The notes under the pieces: model-generated
The model's input: only the letters and a program-made list of their open reading frames with translations
Told to the model about the DNA's origin: nothing
Databases searched by the model: none
Made by a program: the position numbers and the translations under genes
In this document: positions 1 to 7,651 of the stretch, piece by piece
How positions within the stretch are numbered: the stretch's first letter is position 1
Layout of the letters: each line of letters begins with the position of its first letter
Assembly: GCA_037439425.1 (NCBI GenBank)
Contig: JBBIWA010000076.1
Location: 1 to 25,932, forward strand
DNA from: JBBIWA01 sp037439425
GTDB taxonomy: Bacteria > Acidobacteriota > Blastocatellia > RBC074
DNA length: 25,932 bases
Direction of reading: 5' to 3'

Positions 1-252
1 CAGTTTCTCGCTTCTGCGGCCGAAGATCATTTCCCGCAAATTCCGAGGTGAAGAAAAATCTACCTTCGCAGGAGCGCCACCTTCCTGTCTTGCAGCATCC
101 CGACCAAAGAGAGCAGGGTTCGCAACAGCTAGGAGATGACCTTCTTCTCCTGATCGGACAGTTGGTTTTGCTCTAATTTCTCGATCAATAAATCTACTTC
201 GGCGGGATCAATTTTCGGAATCTTGTCATCCTCTGCCAGGGTCTCTCACCAT
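1..252 (-). pseudogene. Degenerate IS66-family transposase N-terminus
   Basis: Read leftward on the minus strand, this stretch carries pieces of an IS66-type transposase N-terminus in more than one frame. The first piece (about 236 down to 138) includes IDPAEVDLLIEKLEQNQLSD and stops at TAG. The same frame continues past the stop as LLRTLLSLVGMLQDRKVALL to about 70. A different frame then gives LREMIFGRRSEKL at 39-1, the hallmark LRxMxFGxxSEK motif of IS66 proteins. The in-frame stop and the frameshift show that it is dead. It runs off the left edge, so the rest of the element is not visible. Family assignment is from recalled IS66 motifs. Confidence 0.72.
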
Positions 253-428
253 ACTTTCTGAGGCTAGGTCGAGGCACTGCCGATTCTCTATCATCTTCAG
301 CCTCTCATTGTCAGCAAATTTTTGCGATGCACAAATCGCGCCCCTAATCACGCACTTTTGCCGCAAGGATACAGAAAACACGCCAACTGCGCTGTAAAGT
401 AGGGAAGACTGATACCTTGGGTTCTACA

Positions 429-1190
429 CTATTGAATTGCAATTGAACTGGTTGTTCTTGCCGGATTAGTCCCTGAGACAGTAGCCCCAGTCGGTGGCTC
501 CATTCTTGCCTCGCCTTTACAAGAACATCCTTGTTGCGGACAGTTATATTCTCGGTCCACATCTCTTTCGTACTTGAAAGTATACTCTCTTGATGCTCCA
601 TCTGGAATATCATTGGTAGACTCTGGAATATTCTTGAGAGTCCACTCGCCGACCGGCTCTACAGCGTATGAAGATACTGTAACAGTAGTGCTACCCGGAG
701 CACTCTGGGGGTCTCTTGAGCAAGTAACAGAGACTTTCAGATCTGCGGGAGTGACATTGCCCACAAAGTAAGGCTGCCTGAGGGAACAATACTTGGTGAC
801 GGATATCGAACCTCCGCTGCCCCCGATGGGATGGTTAGAGCCATACGGACAGGTACCAAAGTGAGTCGTGCTTACTGTAAAATTTCCGTGCTCCCATTCA
901 AGGCCTAGATACGCAGTCGCAGAATTACCATTGTAGGTTACCGTTGTGCTGCGGCCCGAAGGCGAGGTCACAGTTACCCTTGTTGTGTAGACATAAGTGG
1001 ATGAGTTGTAATACCCCGTCACGTAACCATACCCCATGACAGAATCTGAGGTTTGTGAAACATCTGTGTAGGAGTAAACCTGCCCGAAACAGATGCTTTG
1101 GAGCAAGAGCATAAGCACCACTGTGCTTGCTACTTTGATAATCTTGGTTGGGTGGATGATCGCGGTTTGAATAAGACATCTTCTTTCCAT
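429..1190 (-). CDS. Exported protein of unknown family
   Basis: 253 residues. The ATG at 1190 has an AGGAG seven bases upstream. A charged N-terminus leads into a hydrophobic stretch (about residues 19-36, VASTVVLMLLLQSICFG) followed by Q, a typical Sec signal peptide, so the product is probably periplasmic or extracellular. The mature part is rich in Ser, Thr, Tyr and Gly, which suggests beta-sheet folds, and has six cysteines (FGTCPYG, KYCSL, VTCSRD and a cluster in YNCPQQGCSC). I do not recognise a domain. It lies 85 bp downstream of another exported-protein gene on the same strand, so the two are probably co-transcribed. The gene ends with TAG. Confidence 0.72.
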   Translation of the reverse strand: MERRCLIQTAIIHPTKIIKVASTVVLMLLLQSICFGQVYSYTDVSQTSDSVMGYGYVTGYYNSSTYVYTTRVTVTSPSGRSTTVTYNGNSATAYLGLEWEHGNFTVSTTHFGTCPYGSNHPIGGSGGSISVTKYCSLRQPYFVGNVTPADLKVSVTCSRDPQSAPGSTTVTVSSYAVEPVGEWTLKNIPESTNDIPDGASREYTFKYERDVDREYNCPQQGCSCKGEARMEPPTGATVSGTNPARTTSSIAIQ

Positions 1191-1275
1191 AAATCATCTC
1201 CTGTGGTTCTTTAACCTGTAGGACTTCAGTTTTTACGCTGCTGGTCCGGCTCTACGCTTATGCTTCTGAGAAGCC

Positions 1276-1827
1276 TCAGTTAGCATACACCTTGACATTC
1301 TTTTTGATTTCCAGAAGTCGTTTATTCAGTTTCTCCTTCTCATCGTTGTTCAATTTTCCTAGGAAGGAGCTTATGATGCCGCTCAACATCGCTTCTTTTT
1401 GCCTCTGTAGCTCGCCAAGCTGAGCAGCAGCCGTTTGGGCAGGATTTGGCCGGTGGCGTTCTTTTATTTCTGCTGCCTGAGCGTCGAGTCTTTTGACATT
1501 TGCTCTATATGTGTTAGCCGCAACTTTCAGCAGTTCGATTTTGTCCGCCGGGAGCTTGGTTTTTTCGGCCAGGAGCCTGGCTCTCAATCCGTCCACTTCT
1601 GCGGCCCCTGCTTCTGCTACTGAAGTAAGCAGTATCTCGTAGGCAATCAGATCAGGAACCGCTGAGGGATTGATTGCTCCATCAGCCAAAAGCGGCGGTG
1701 GCGGAGCTGGAGTTTGCTGCTGGAATAGATGAGCCTGATGACGGTTGGGCGCAATGCCGCCAAAGTACGGAATCGATAGAACTCCAACCGTTAGCAAGAG
1801 GATTGATGACCAGGTCGCTTTTGTCAT
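1276..1827 (-). CDS. Small exported coiled-coil protein, unknown function
   Basis: 183 residues. The N-terminus has a signal peptide or anchor (about residues 6-26, SSILLLTVGVLSIPYFGGIA), then a proline-rich linker (PAPPPPL, about 41-47). From about residue 60 on it is charged and probably helical (LLAEKTKLPADKIELL, LGELQRQKEAMLSG, NNDEKEKLNKRLLEIKK), consistent with a coiled coil. No family is recognised. Its Shine-Dalgarno, GGAGGAG, is the outer tip of the neighbouring IS110-type 3' flank, so the gene appears to borrow its translation signal from insertion-sequence debris. The 253-residue exported protein follows 85 bp downstream. Confidence 0.65.
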   Translation of the reverse strand: MTKATWSSILLLTVGVLSIPYFGGIAPNRHQAHLFQQQTPAPPPPLLADGAINPSAVPDLIAYEILLTSVAEAGAAEVDGLRARLLAEKTKLPADKIELLKVAANTYRANVKRLDAQAAEIKERHRPNPAQTAAAQLGELQRQKEAMLSGIISSFLGKLNNDEKEKLNKRLLEIKKNVKVYAN

Positions 1828-1834
1828 TATCTGA

Positions 1835-1947
1835 CTCCTCCGAAGCTTCCCCCGCTTCCAGGGTGAAGCGACGTAAAATTATCCTCTGACCGCCAAATTG
1901 CGGCCCATTTGGTTTGATATTACATTGACGGTGATCCGAGACGACCT
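1835..1947 (-). repeat. 3' flank of IS110-type element, copy 1
   Basis: Noncoding DNA directly 3' of an IS110-like transposase C-terminus. It matches 25786-25897 in the same orientation; both copies share the outer tip CTCCTCCGAAGC (plus strand), the run CTTCCAGGGTGA, and a hairpin with CCGC/GCGG arms (1890-1893 with 1900-1903). Many single-base differences show that they are diverged copies of one element end. In the IS1111 branch of IS110 elements the 3' noncoding region encodes the bridge RNA, so this segment may be a bridge-RNA relic; that is inference. Confidence 0.6.
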
Positions 1948-2058
1948 TTAAGCGGCGGCTTTCTTCTTCAGACTTACCTCGAAGCCAAGCTTCTCCAGCC
2001 GCTTGACCAGATTGCGCCTCGTCTTCTCTTCATTCAGCCGGTCGAAGTAACTCGACAA
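1948..2058 (-). pseudogene. C-terminal fragment of IS110-type transposase
   Basis: Thirty-six codons plus TAA, in frame up to base 2058, where an IS701-like inverted repeat begins. The peptide contains YFDRLNEEKTRRNLVKRLEK followed by LGFEV, which resembles the C-terminal tail of IS110-family (DEDD/serine) transposases. The N-terminal part is absent, so only the 3' end of the element survives. Insertion of the IS701-like element exactly at this point probably broke it, but no matching remainder is seen on the far side (after 2570). Confidence 0.65.
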
Positions 2059-2569
2059 TGTCACATTTCATTCAAGGTAAAAAATGCTTGTAACCCAAGC
2101 TCTTCAAACGAGATTTACGCGAGCGAGCGCCCTTGACCCAAGGCGCCGCCTTTGGCGAAGGCCTTAGTCTCGGCGACTTCTTCGCCGATTTGCGCCAAGA
2201 CTTCCTGCGCCGACCACGGCGAGTTGGTCATAAAATGTTGCACATTGCGGCGGCGATTGGCCGCTCGCGCGCCCAGACGGGTGAGATTGCCTTCGCTGGT
2301 CATGCGCAACAAACCGCTCAAAAAATCCAGCGCGTAATGACTGCCATCGCGTGTCGTAGTCTCGAAACACTCGGCATATCGCTCCCAGAATTCATACAAG
2401 CTTTGGCCAAGTTTCTCAATCTCCCCACGCGGCAATCCCCAAGCGCGCGGATCAAACATTTTGCTTTTAGTTTCTTTTTCAGTCGAGGCAGCCATGCTTG
2501 CGGCTTACCTCAAACCCGTTTATTTTTCAATCAGTTGGCGGCCTATCAAATGATCGCCGAAATGTGACA
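2059..2569 (-). mobile_element. Internally deleted IS701-like element with perfect 11-bp TIRs
   Basis: The ends are TGTCACATTTC (2059-2069) and its exact reverse complement GAAATGTGACA (2559-2569). Between them lies a transposase gene reduced to its first 126 codons, starting 64 bp inside the right end and stopping 46 bp inside the left end. At 511 bp the unit is far shorter than a full IS701-like element (roughly 1.3-1.5 kb), so it has lost its middle while keeping both ends. It could in principle be moved by a full-length relative elsewhere. No clear target duplication is visible beside the ends. Confidence 0.7.
2115..2495 (-). pseudogene. Truncated IS701-family DDE transposase (N-terminus)
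   Basis: 126 residues from an ATG at 2495. The segment FWERYAECFETTTRDGSHYA, followed by LSGLLRM and then NVQHFMTNSPWS, matches the recalled N-terminal signature of IS701/IS4-superfamily transposases. The reading frame ends as GGALGQGRSLA, at about the place where the first catalytic Asp region should begin (normally a LDES-like motif), so all catalytic residues are missing and the product cannot be active. Whether the last few residues are the true C-terminus fused in frame after an internal deletion cannot be decided here. Confidence 0.7.
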
Positions 2570-2582
2570 AGCTAGGTTTTCA

Positions 2583-3074
2583 TCATTTCTCCCGCGTCGC
2601 AGCGCGACATGAGTGACTACTCTGAATTGAAATCACTGATGACAGAGAACTCTCATTTGTTCCAGGCTGCGTAGAACAATCCTTTGTCAGTTCAGTATAT
2701 TTATCTTTATCGGCTGATTCTACCACCTTGGCCTCATCAAGCAGTGCTTTAGTCCTCAGACCCTGCACCTTGTATCTGCCAGGGGGCACCCCATAGGTCT
2801 TTTGAAAATCTCGAACGAAATGACTTTCATCCATTCCTATCAGGGCTGCAATCTCCTTCACTTTCAGGGCTGAAGTCTCTAACAGCTCTTTTGCCTTCTG
2901 CATCCTGAGCAGTTTGAAGTAACACCTGGGAGCCAGCCCCGTTTCTGCTTTGAACAGATGAGTGAGCCGCGAAGGAGAAAGGCCGACGGATTGAGCTAGT
3001 TCACTGAGAGAGAGCCGGCGGTTAAAGCCTGCGCTCGCCATCAGTTTGATTACCTTCTCCACTCTCTGATCCAC
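2583..3074 (-). CDS. AraC-type HTH regulator, copy 1
   Basis: 163 residues from a GTG at 3074 with a strong AGGGGGG four bases upstream. Residues about 8-105 form a lone AraC/XylS DNA-binding domain with two helix-turn-helix units (LSELAQSVGLSPSRLTHLF and VKEIAALIGMDESHFVRDF). There is no ligand or receiver domain, so what controls it is unknown. The first 92 residues are identical to copy 2 at 9379-9750, while the C-terminus here has about 40 extra residues ending near an IS701-like element, possibly acquired when the 3' end was rearranged. It sits upstream of two exported-protein genes on the same strand, which makes them plausible targets. Confidence 0.85.
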   Translation of the reverse strand: MDQRVEKVIKLMASAGFNRRLSLSELAQSVGLSPSRLTHLFKAETGLAPRCYFKLLRMQKAKELLETSALKVKEIAALIGMDESHFVRDFQKTYGVPPGRYKVQGLRTKALLDEAKVVESADKDKYTELTKDCSTQPGTNESSLSSVISIQSSHSCRAATREK

Positions 3075-3080
3075 TTTCCC
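2795..3080 (-). repeat. 286-bp exact repeat, copy 1 (AraC gene)
   Basis: Identical base for base to 9471-9756, including all synonymous positions, by direct reading. It covers the start codon, the Shine-Dalgarno-proximal bases and the HTH-coding region. The sequences diverge on both sides. Such identity points to recent duplication or gene conversion. Confidence 0.85.
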
Positions 3081-3159
3081 CCCTCGCGCCTATGGTGTTG
3101 TGCTACAGGATCGCATCCCTTTTAGGTTCCAGAATACTGTGGCCCAATTTGGGTAGCCC

Positions 3160-3195
3160 TACCATAAATAGTCGCACTTCGTCGGCGAACTTCCC
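3160..3195 (-). promoter_or_regulatory. 36-bp motif, copy A, upstream of AraC copy 1
   Basis: On the plus strand it begins TACCATAAATAGTCGCACTT and ends AACTTCCC. It lies 86 bp upstream of the AraC copy 1 start and recurs at 3231-3266 and 9940-9976. The bases just left of it (GGCCCAATTTGGGT) also resemble those beside the 9940 copy. Preservation upstream of both AraC copies suggests an operator or promoter, but no function can be read directly. Confidence 0.45.
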
Positions 3196-3230
3196 CGTCA
3201 AGCGACGGGCATCTGTACTACACGACCAGC

Positions 3231-3266
3231 TACCATAAGTAGTCGCATTTCGTTGTTTAACTTCCC
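3231..3266 (-). repeat. 36-bp motif, copy B
   Basis: It begins TACCATAAGTAGTCGCATTT and ends AACTTCCC, matching copy A at most positions, with starts 71 bp apart. It lies farther upstream of AraC copy 1 and could be a second binding site. Confidence 0.45.
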
Positions 3267-3545
3267 TGCACCCTCACGCGATCAGCCGCAAGTATATCTC
3301 TCCTCTTATTTCGATCCGCTACCCTTATATTTAGCGATGAACAGTTCCGTCTCTACTAACACTTGTAATGCAACATTGTTAGATTCGGCACAAGCCTCCA
3401 GAATATTGTCCGTAGATATTGAATTGACTCTCGCACGGATGGCTGATGATTTGCTCGATTACCTCAAACAATTGCTTGGGTTTATGCCGATTTTTAAGAC
3501 TGAGGCGGTACTTCATAGCACTTAGCTATTTTCGTGGTCTACTGA

Positions 3546-5366
3546 TTATAGTTTGTCCTTTAGCACAGTACGGCAGGCTGAGATCATGACAAACGCACGT
3601 GCCTCATCTGCTTTTAATGATCGGGCCAGGGCGATCGTACGCAGAAAATCGGCCCGTGCTAAGTGAGGTACTACTGATATTAGACTTACCCCGTGACTAA
3701 TTACGAAGCGATGTCTGGCGCCGAGCGGAGTGCTCATCTCAAGCAGGATCTGGCCATCAGCCGGATCAAATCCCTTGGTAGCATTGATGCTCTTAACTGC
3801 TAATTCGATAAACTCAAACGCGCGCACGACATCTCGCTCAGCCAGAGCTGCAGACAGATAGATATAAACTCGCGCTTGCTGAGCACGATCATCTATCTTG
3901 GTTGCTTCGGCAGCAGCTATATTTATCTCGTCAGTGGCACGCCCAAAGTCGCCGCGCTTCAGCCAAGCCTTGGCAATGCTATGGAGAATTATGGCGCGCC
4001 TTTCTTGCCTTAATTGAGCAGAGGCTATTTTCGATGCCTTGACCAAATCATCTAAGCTGCCACGAGCGATAGCCTTTTGAGCCTCCTCGAATCCGATCCA
4101 CTCAAGAGTCAACTGTTTCAAATTTATGTCATGGATGCGCTCAGCAAGTGTCTGCGCACGCTCGAAATCACCGCGCTTGAGAGCGCGCACAGCCACCTCA
4201 AAGAAATAGTGATCGCGCTGCTGGTTGTCAGGTAACTCTTTAATTTTTGTGATGACCTCGTTAAGCGTTAGCTCATCAAAGAGCACAATATCTTGGTCTT
4301 TTCCCATGACAGGAGTTGGTGGCCTATTTGCCCAGAAGTTTGGCGGATTGGCTGGACCAAATTGGTCTAACTCAGCACGCATTGTAGCAGCACGCTCCGG
4401 ATCGTAGCGTTCAAAGAAAGGGAGAAGTTGTTGTAAGGCAGAGCGCTTAAGGGCCATCAGTCCGGAATAGTTAGGCTGGCCTGGGATGGCGGAAAATCGT
4501 GACAGCACCTCAACCGCTGCTTGCAAATATGGATGTAACAAATGATCGGGTGGTGGTGGAGCAGCGCTGAAATCAGTTCCGTGGCCAATAATGATTTGAC
4601 CGCTAATTTCACCAACAGACATCCGTCCTGGGGAGAACAGGTAAAGCCCCAGATATAGTATGTCATTGGGCGTGGTTGCCTGTTGTCGAATTATTCTCAG
4701 GGCATCGAGGAAGAGTTGATCAGCCGCTTCTTTGTCGCGCTGGCTCAGTGCATACAAAAACCACAGAAATCGCGCTGACCGCCCTTCGCTCACGCTCCGC
4801 CGGGCGAGGTCAATTGCCTGTTCCTTATCCCCCTCCCCTAAGAGCTGAAGCGAGGACTCTACATAAAGTGCCCCACGTTCGCTAATTTGTTCGATAGAAT
4901 CTCGACTGATGCGCTGAGGGCTTTCGCCAGTCTTCTCCTCAAGCCGGGCAAGTAATTCCTCGGCAAACGAAGCATCGTGCTTACGTGCGATGTTCACTAT
5001 CTTTGAGCGCAGAGCGAGCTTTGAGGAGAAATCATTCTTAAGTTCTGCCACCTTATCGAAGGCTAAAGCAATTATATCCTTGGCGCGCCCGGGATCAATC
5101 GGCCACATCACATCAGCTAGTTCCGCGAGGACTCGAATTCGTAAGGACAGATCTGTGTACTCTTTTGACTCCAACACCATCTCTTCCAGCACAGCCCAGG
5201 CTTGCTGACTCATTGGGGACTGCGGATTAGCCTCCCCTTCCTGACCCCAAACGACTGGTCCAATTAAAATTGCCACCAGCATGACTGGCAACGCCTGCCT
5301 GAATATCCGCTGGTAGTTCGGAAGCCTGGCGATTACCGACCTGGCTGACTTGATTATCCTTTTCAT
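3546..5366 (-). CDS. Exported helical-repeat protein, unknown function
   Basis: 606 residues from the ATG at 5366, chosen because AAGGAG lies eight bases upstream; a GTG two codons earlier is too close to that site. A long basic N-region is followed by a hydrophobic stretch ending VVWGQ (about residues 27-41), consistent with a signal peptide. The rest is almost entirely amphipathic helices with TPR-like spacing and recurring AxxxAxRGD-type turns (ALKRGDFERAQTLAERI, AWLKRGDFGRATDEI), probably an alpha-solenoid used for protein contacts. Proteins of this look are common and unnamed in Acidobacteriota, from memory. It is the last gene of the cysteine-peptide cassette, 362 bp after the second peptide gene, so it may have its own promoter. 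Confidence 0.8.
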   Translation of the reverse strand: MKRIIKSARSVIARLPNYQRIFRQALPVMLVAILIGPVVWGQEGEANPQSPMSQQAWAVLEEMVLESKEYTDLSLRIRVLAELADVMWPIDPGRAKDIIALAFDKVAELKNDFSSKLALRSKIVNIARKHDASFAEELLARLEEKTGESPQRISRDSIEQISERGALYVESSLQLLGEGDKEQAIDLARRSVSEGRSARFLWFLYALSQRDKEAADQLFLDALRIIRQQATTPNDILYLGLYLFSPGRMSVGEISGQIIIGHGTDFSAAPPPPDHLLHPYLQAAVEVLSRFSAIPGQPNYSGLMALKRSALQQLLPFFERYDPERAATMRAELDQFGPANPPNFWANRPPTPVMGKDQDIVLFDELTLNEVITKIKELPDNQQRDHYFFEVAVRALKRGDFERAQTLAERIHDINLKQLTLEWIGFEEAQKAIARGSLDDLVKASKIASAQLRQERRAIILHSIAKAWLKRGDFGRATDEINIAAAEATKIDDRAQQARVYIYLSAALAERDVVRAFEFIELAVKSINATKGFDPADGQILLEMSTPLGARHRFVISHGVSLISVVPHLARADFLRTIALARSLKADEARAFVMISACRTVLKDKL

Positions 5367-5728
5367 GTTCACAACTCCTTATAGGTGCTTCTTTCGCGGC
5401 GCTTATTGGCCGGAGCAAAGCTTAGGGTTCTTATGGCTGCCCCGAAGTTGCGCAAAGCAAGAACCGCTGGCTAGTCGGAACAGCAGAAAACTTGAGCCGG
5501 GATCTCGCTCGAACCGCGCGATCACTCACTTACGTCTCTATCCCCTACGAAATGCGATTGCACGGGCCCTAAGTTGTGTTGAGATGTTTGTGTACGCTCT
5601 TAGCGTCCCTCGATTGCGTAGGGACAGAGCAGGGCACAGTTATTGGTAGAGCCAGAAGCAGCTCTGACCTGCTAGGTGCTGCACCACTGAGTACCTTAGA
5701 AAGGCTCTCTTAGGGTAGAACTGGCTCT
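5367..5728. other. Gene-free interval
   Basis: About 360 bp between the second cysteine-rich peptide gene and the 606-residue protein gene. I see no gene. GGCTCT occurs twice (5703-5708 and 5723-5728) as a direct repeat just after the peptide stop. No clear terminator stem was found. Confidence 0.4.
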
Positions 5729-6004
5729 TTATTGTAGCTCAAGCTTATCACATCCCGGTGGCGGATTATCCGAGCTGCAGATGCACGGGTCGCTTCTCCC
5801 ATCATTACACACTGCCGAACACGAATGTGAATAACCAAAACATATACACCAACATCCTGGCTCAGAGCAGGACAGGCTACAATAGCAAGCACAACATCCT
5901 GCAGTGACCTCGCAAGCCCTGACGGAGGAAACTTTGTAAGGCGACAGAACGAACATTAGATGCAAGGCAGTGAGCATAAACAAAGTAAGCAGCAGTTTCT
6001 TCAT
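5729..6004 (-). CDS. Exported cysteine-rich peptide, paralogue 2
   Basis: 91 residues from an ATG at 6004 with a strong AGGAGGAG. Residues 1-30 are a signal peptide (MKKLLLTLFMLTALHLMFVL, then SPYKVSSVRA). The remaining 61 residues hold 14 cysteines (31, 37, 38, 40, 42, 46, 51, 53, 55, 62, 66, 74, 76, 85), including CC-x-C-x-C and a later C-x-C. Leader, Shine-Dalgarno and several cysteine positions are shared with the peptide encoded at 6299-6574. Such density implies a disulfide-knotted or metal-binding secreted peptide. I know no named family. A membrane thioredoxin-like protein encoded in the same cassette may handle its disulfides. Confidence 0.75.
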   Translation of the reverse strand: MKKLLLTLFMLTALHLMFVLSPYKVSSVRACEVTAGCCACYCSLSCSEPGCWCICFGYSHSCSAVCNDGRSDPCICSSDNPPPGCDKLELQ

Positions 6005-6298
6005 CTCATTCTCCTCCTAAAAAATATGATCGAGGATTTGTGGATTCAAACGCCAATCGATCCCCGCCAAGCCTTTGGGCTCAAATTTCGGATTGAAAAA
6101 GGTGGATGCGGAAAGAAATCGCAAGGCTTCTTCTCCTCCCCTTTTAAGAGAAGTTTTCGCCCCTGCTGCGTGGTCTGTGTGGGCCGGAATGGTGTAGCGG
6201 CTGCAGGAGCGAGGGTTGTGGCACCCAAGTCGTCAAAAAAACGCTCGGCCCAACCCGGGTCAGTCGAATTTAGCTGACAGCCTTCTCCCCGCCATTAC
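6005..6298. other. Gap between the two peptide genes, with a duplicated 3' end
   Basis: No gene is called. On the minus strand, the bases directly upstream of peptide 2 (GAATCCACAAATCCTCGATC) mirror the last codons of the propeller gene upstream of peptide 1 (GAATCCAAAAATCCTTGATC), both followed by AGGAGGAGAATGAGATGAAG. The duplicated unit therefore included the 3' end of the propeller gene. Confidence 0.6.
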
Positions 6299-6574
6299 TT
6301 ACTGGGTTTCACCATTACTACCGCAACCAGGGACTTTACTTTCAGGATTGACCCAGCAGCCGCAACTGTCCGAAGATGCGTCAGGGCACACGGCAACACA
6401 TCCTGCAAGCTGGTAATAACACTGGCCGCCTTCACAGTATACCGCGCAAAAGCAATAACAGCAAAGTGCAAAAGAAGAGCAAGCATTGACAGCAGGAGCT
6501 TTGTAAAGCGACCCGGCGAACATCAGATGCAGAGCGGTGAGCGTTGTGAGTATGGTAAGCGAAACCTTCTTCAT
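6299..6574 (-). CDS. Exported cysteine-rich peptide, paralogue 1
   Basis: 91 residues from an ATG at 6574 with AGGAGGAG six bases upstream. The signal peptide (residues about 1-31, containing LTALHLMFAG) matches that of the paralogue 295 bp downstream. The mature part has 12 cysteines (32, 38, 39, 41, 43, 47, 52, 59, 63, 71, 73, 84), eight of them in a 22-residue span, and ends in the shared pattern PGC-x(5,6)-Q. It starts 22 bp after the propeller gene stop, so the two are surely co-transcribed. Family unknown. The short leader followed by a Cys-rich core beside a 6-bladed propeller recalls the Bacteroidetes NVEALA-type peptides, though the NVEALA motif itself is not present. Confidence 0.75.
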   Translation of the reverse strand: MKKVSLTILTTLTALHLMFAGSLYKAPAVNACSSFALCCYCFCAVYCEGGQCYYQLAGCVAVCPDASSDSCGCWVNPESKVPGCGSNGETQ

Positions 6575-6596
6575 CTCATTCTCCTCCTACTATGGA

Positions 6597-7637
6597 TCAA
6601 GGATTTTTGGATTCGGCTGGCAACTGAAATAGATAGCACCCAAGCGCCAAGTTCACGACAACGACTTGATTACTATCTAAGATTAACGCATCCCACCCCC
6701 CGATGGGTAAGTCGCCCACTTTCAGCAAAAATTCATGCTTGAGATTCCCCTTTGAATCGTATATCTGAAACTCTGGAGCAGCGGGGAAAACCCAAATGTC
6801 TCCGTTCAGTTCATTAACTACAACTCCATTCAATATCCCACTGGCTCTGCTCATCTTCTGGTCTAAAGATTGCTTCAATCTTTCTTGCGCTCTAGCAACC
6901 AGGCGCTCCATAGTGCTCCCGGATAAGCGAATTTCCAATGATAGCTTACCCTCGGGAGAATACTTCCGGATTGTCGGGGTTAGCAAATAATTTCCAGTCC
7001 AATAGATATTATCTTGACGATCAACCCAAAGACTTCCTCGGTTGAGAAAGTAGTGTAATCTAGGAAAGGTGGCCTCGACCCCGGTAGGAGCTAGTTCCCC
7101 TACATTCCTGAGAAACTTTCCATCTTTTGAATAGACACGAATCAGATGCTCATCAGCCTTACCTACAACCCAAATCTCACCTGTACTCAGCACATCGATT
7201 GACGATGGCTCATAATATTTGAAACTGAGGATTCGCTTTCCTTCTGCGGATAAAATCTGGATTCGATTGTTACCAGTATCAGCAACAATAATCCGGCCAT
7301 TACGATCAATTGTGAAGTCTGACGGGTGCATCAGATCTTCCGGCCCTTGCCCAAAACTACCAATGCGTCTGAGAAACTTAAAAGTTCTATCGTATACGAG
7401 GATGGAGGAGTCTTCTCTATTGAGAACATAAATATTGCCTGTTTGGTCAGTCCTTATACGAGCAGACCCAGATCGGGATTCTGTAAAAACTCGACTCTTA
7501 GCTACCAATGTTAGAGGCTTGCTGGATACATTTCTACCCCGGGTCTTCTGCACCGAAACGCAGAAGATCACTGAAAGACAAATGATCCAAACGGCTAGGG
7601 CTACTTTATGGATTAGCTTAGTACTGCTTGTTCTCAT
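6597..7637 (-). CDS. Exported 6-bladed beta-propeller (NHL-like) protein
   Basis: 346 residues from an ATG at 7637 with AGAAGGA upstream. An N-terminal hydrophobic segment (about residues 10-28, KVALAVWIICLSVIFCVSV) acts as signal or anchor. The body shows NHL/TolB-like blade motifs: IRTDQTGNIYVLNREDSSIL, then LRRIGSFGQGPEDLMHPSDF, then DRNGRIIVADTGNNRIQIL, then SKDGKFLRNVGELAP, then RQDNIYWTGNYL. This fits the 6-bladed beta-propeller family, normally a protein- or ligand-binding scaffold outside the cytoplasm. It follows the thioredoxin-like gene by 14 bp and precedes the cysteine-rich peptide gene by 22 bp, so the three form one transcription unit. It may bind the peptides; that is inference. 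Confidence 0.85.
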   Translation of the reverse strand: MRTSSTKLIHKVALAVWIICLSVIFCVSVQKTRGRNVSSKPLTLVAKSRVFTESRSGSARIRTDQTGNIYVLNREDSSILVYDRTFKFLRRIGSFGQGPEDLMHPSDFTIDRNGRIIVADTGNNRIQILSAEGKRILSFKYYEPSSIDVLSTGEIWVVGKADEHLIRVYSKDGKFLRNVGELAPTGVEATFPRLHYFLNRGSLWVDRQDNIYWTGNYLLTPTIRKYSPEGKLSLEIRLSGSTMERLVARAQERLKQSLDQKMSRASGILNGVVVNELNGDIWVFPAAPEFQIYDSKGNLKHEFLLKVGDLPIGGWDALILDSNQVVVVNLALGCYLFQLPAESKNP

Positions 7638-7651
7638 TTCTAATTCCTTCT

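Larger units (their letters stand above)
3075..3545. other. Gene-free interval upstream of AraC copy 1
   Basis: About 470 bp with no convincing gene. It contains two copies of a roughly 36-bp motif (3160-3195 and 3231-3266) and a small perfect hairpin, CCCGTC-AAGC-GACGGG, at 3194-3209. A 90-codon plus-strand frame at 3253-3525 has no Shine-Dalgarno or recognisable composition and is not called. Confidence 0.5.

Noticed and set aside
344..613. 89-codon minus-strand frame
   Set aside because: Overlaps the exported 253-residue gene in another frame and lacks signal or domain.
3253..3525. 90-codon plus-strand frame
   Set aside because: No ribosome site and no recognisable composition, and it overlaps the repeated 36-bp motif; probably chance.
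6035..6050. tRNA T-arm-like GTTTGAATCC on the minus strand
   Set aside because: No acceptor, D or anticodon arms fit around it; it is the duplicated tail of the propeller gene.
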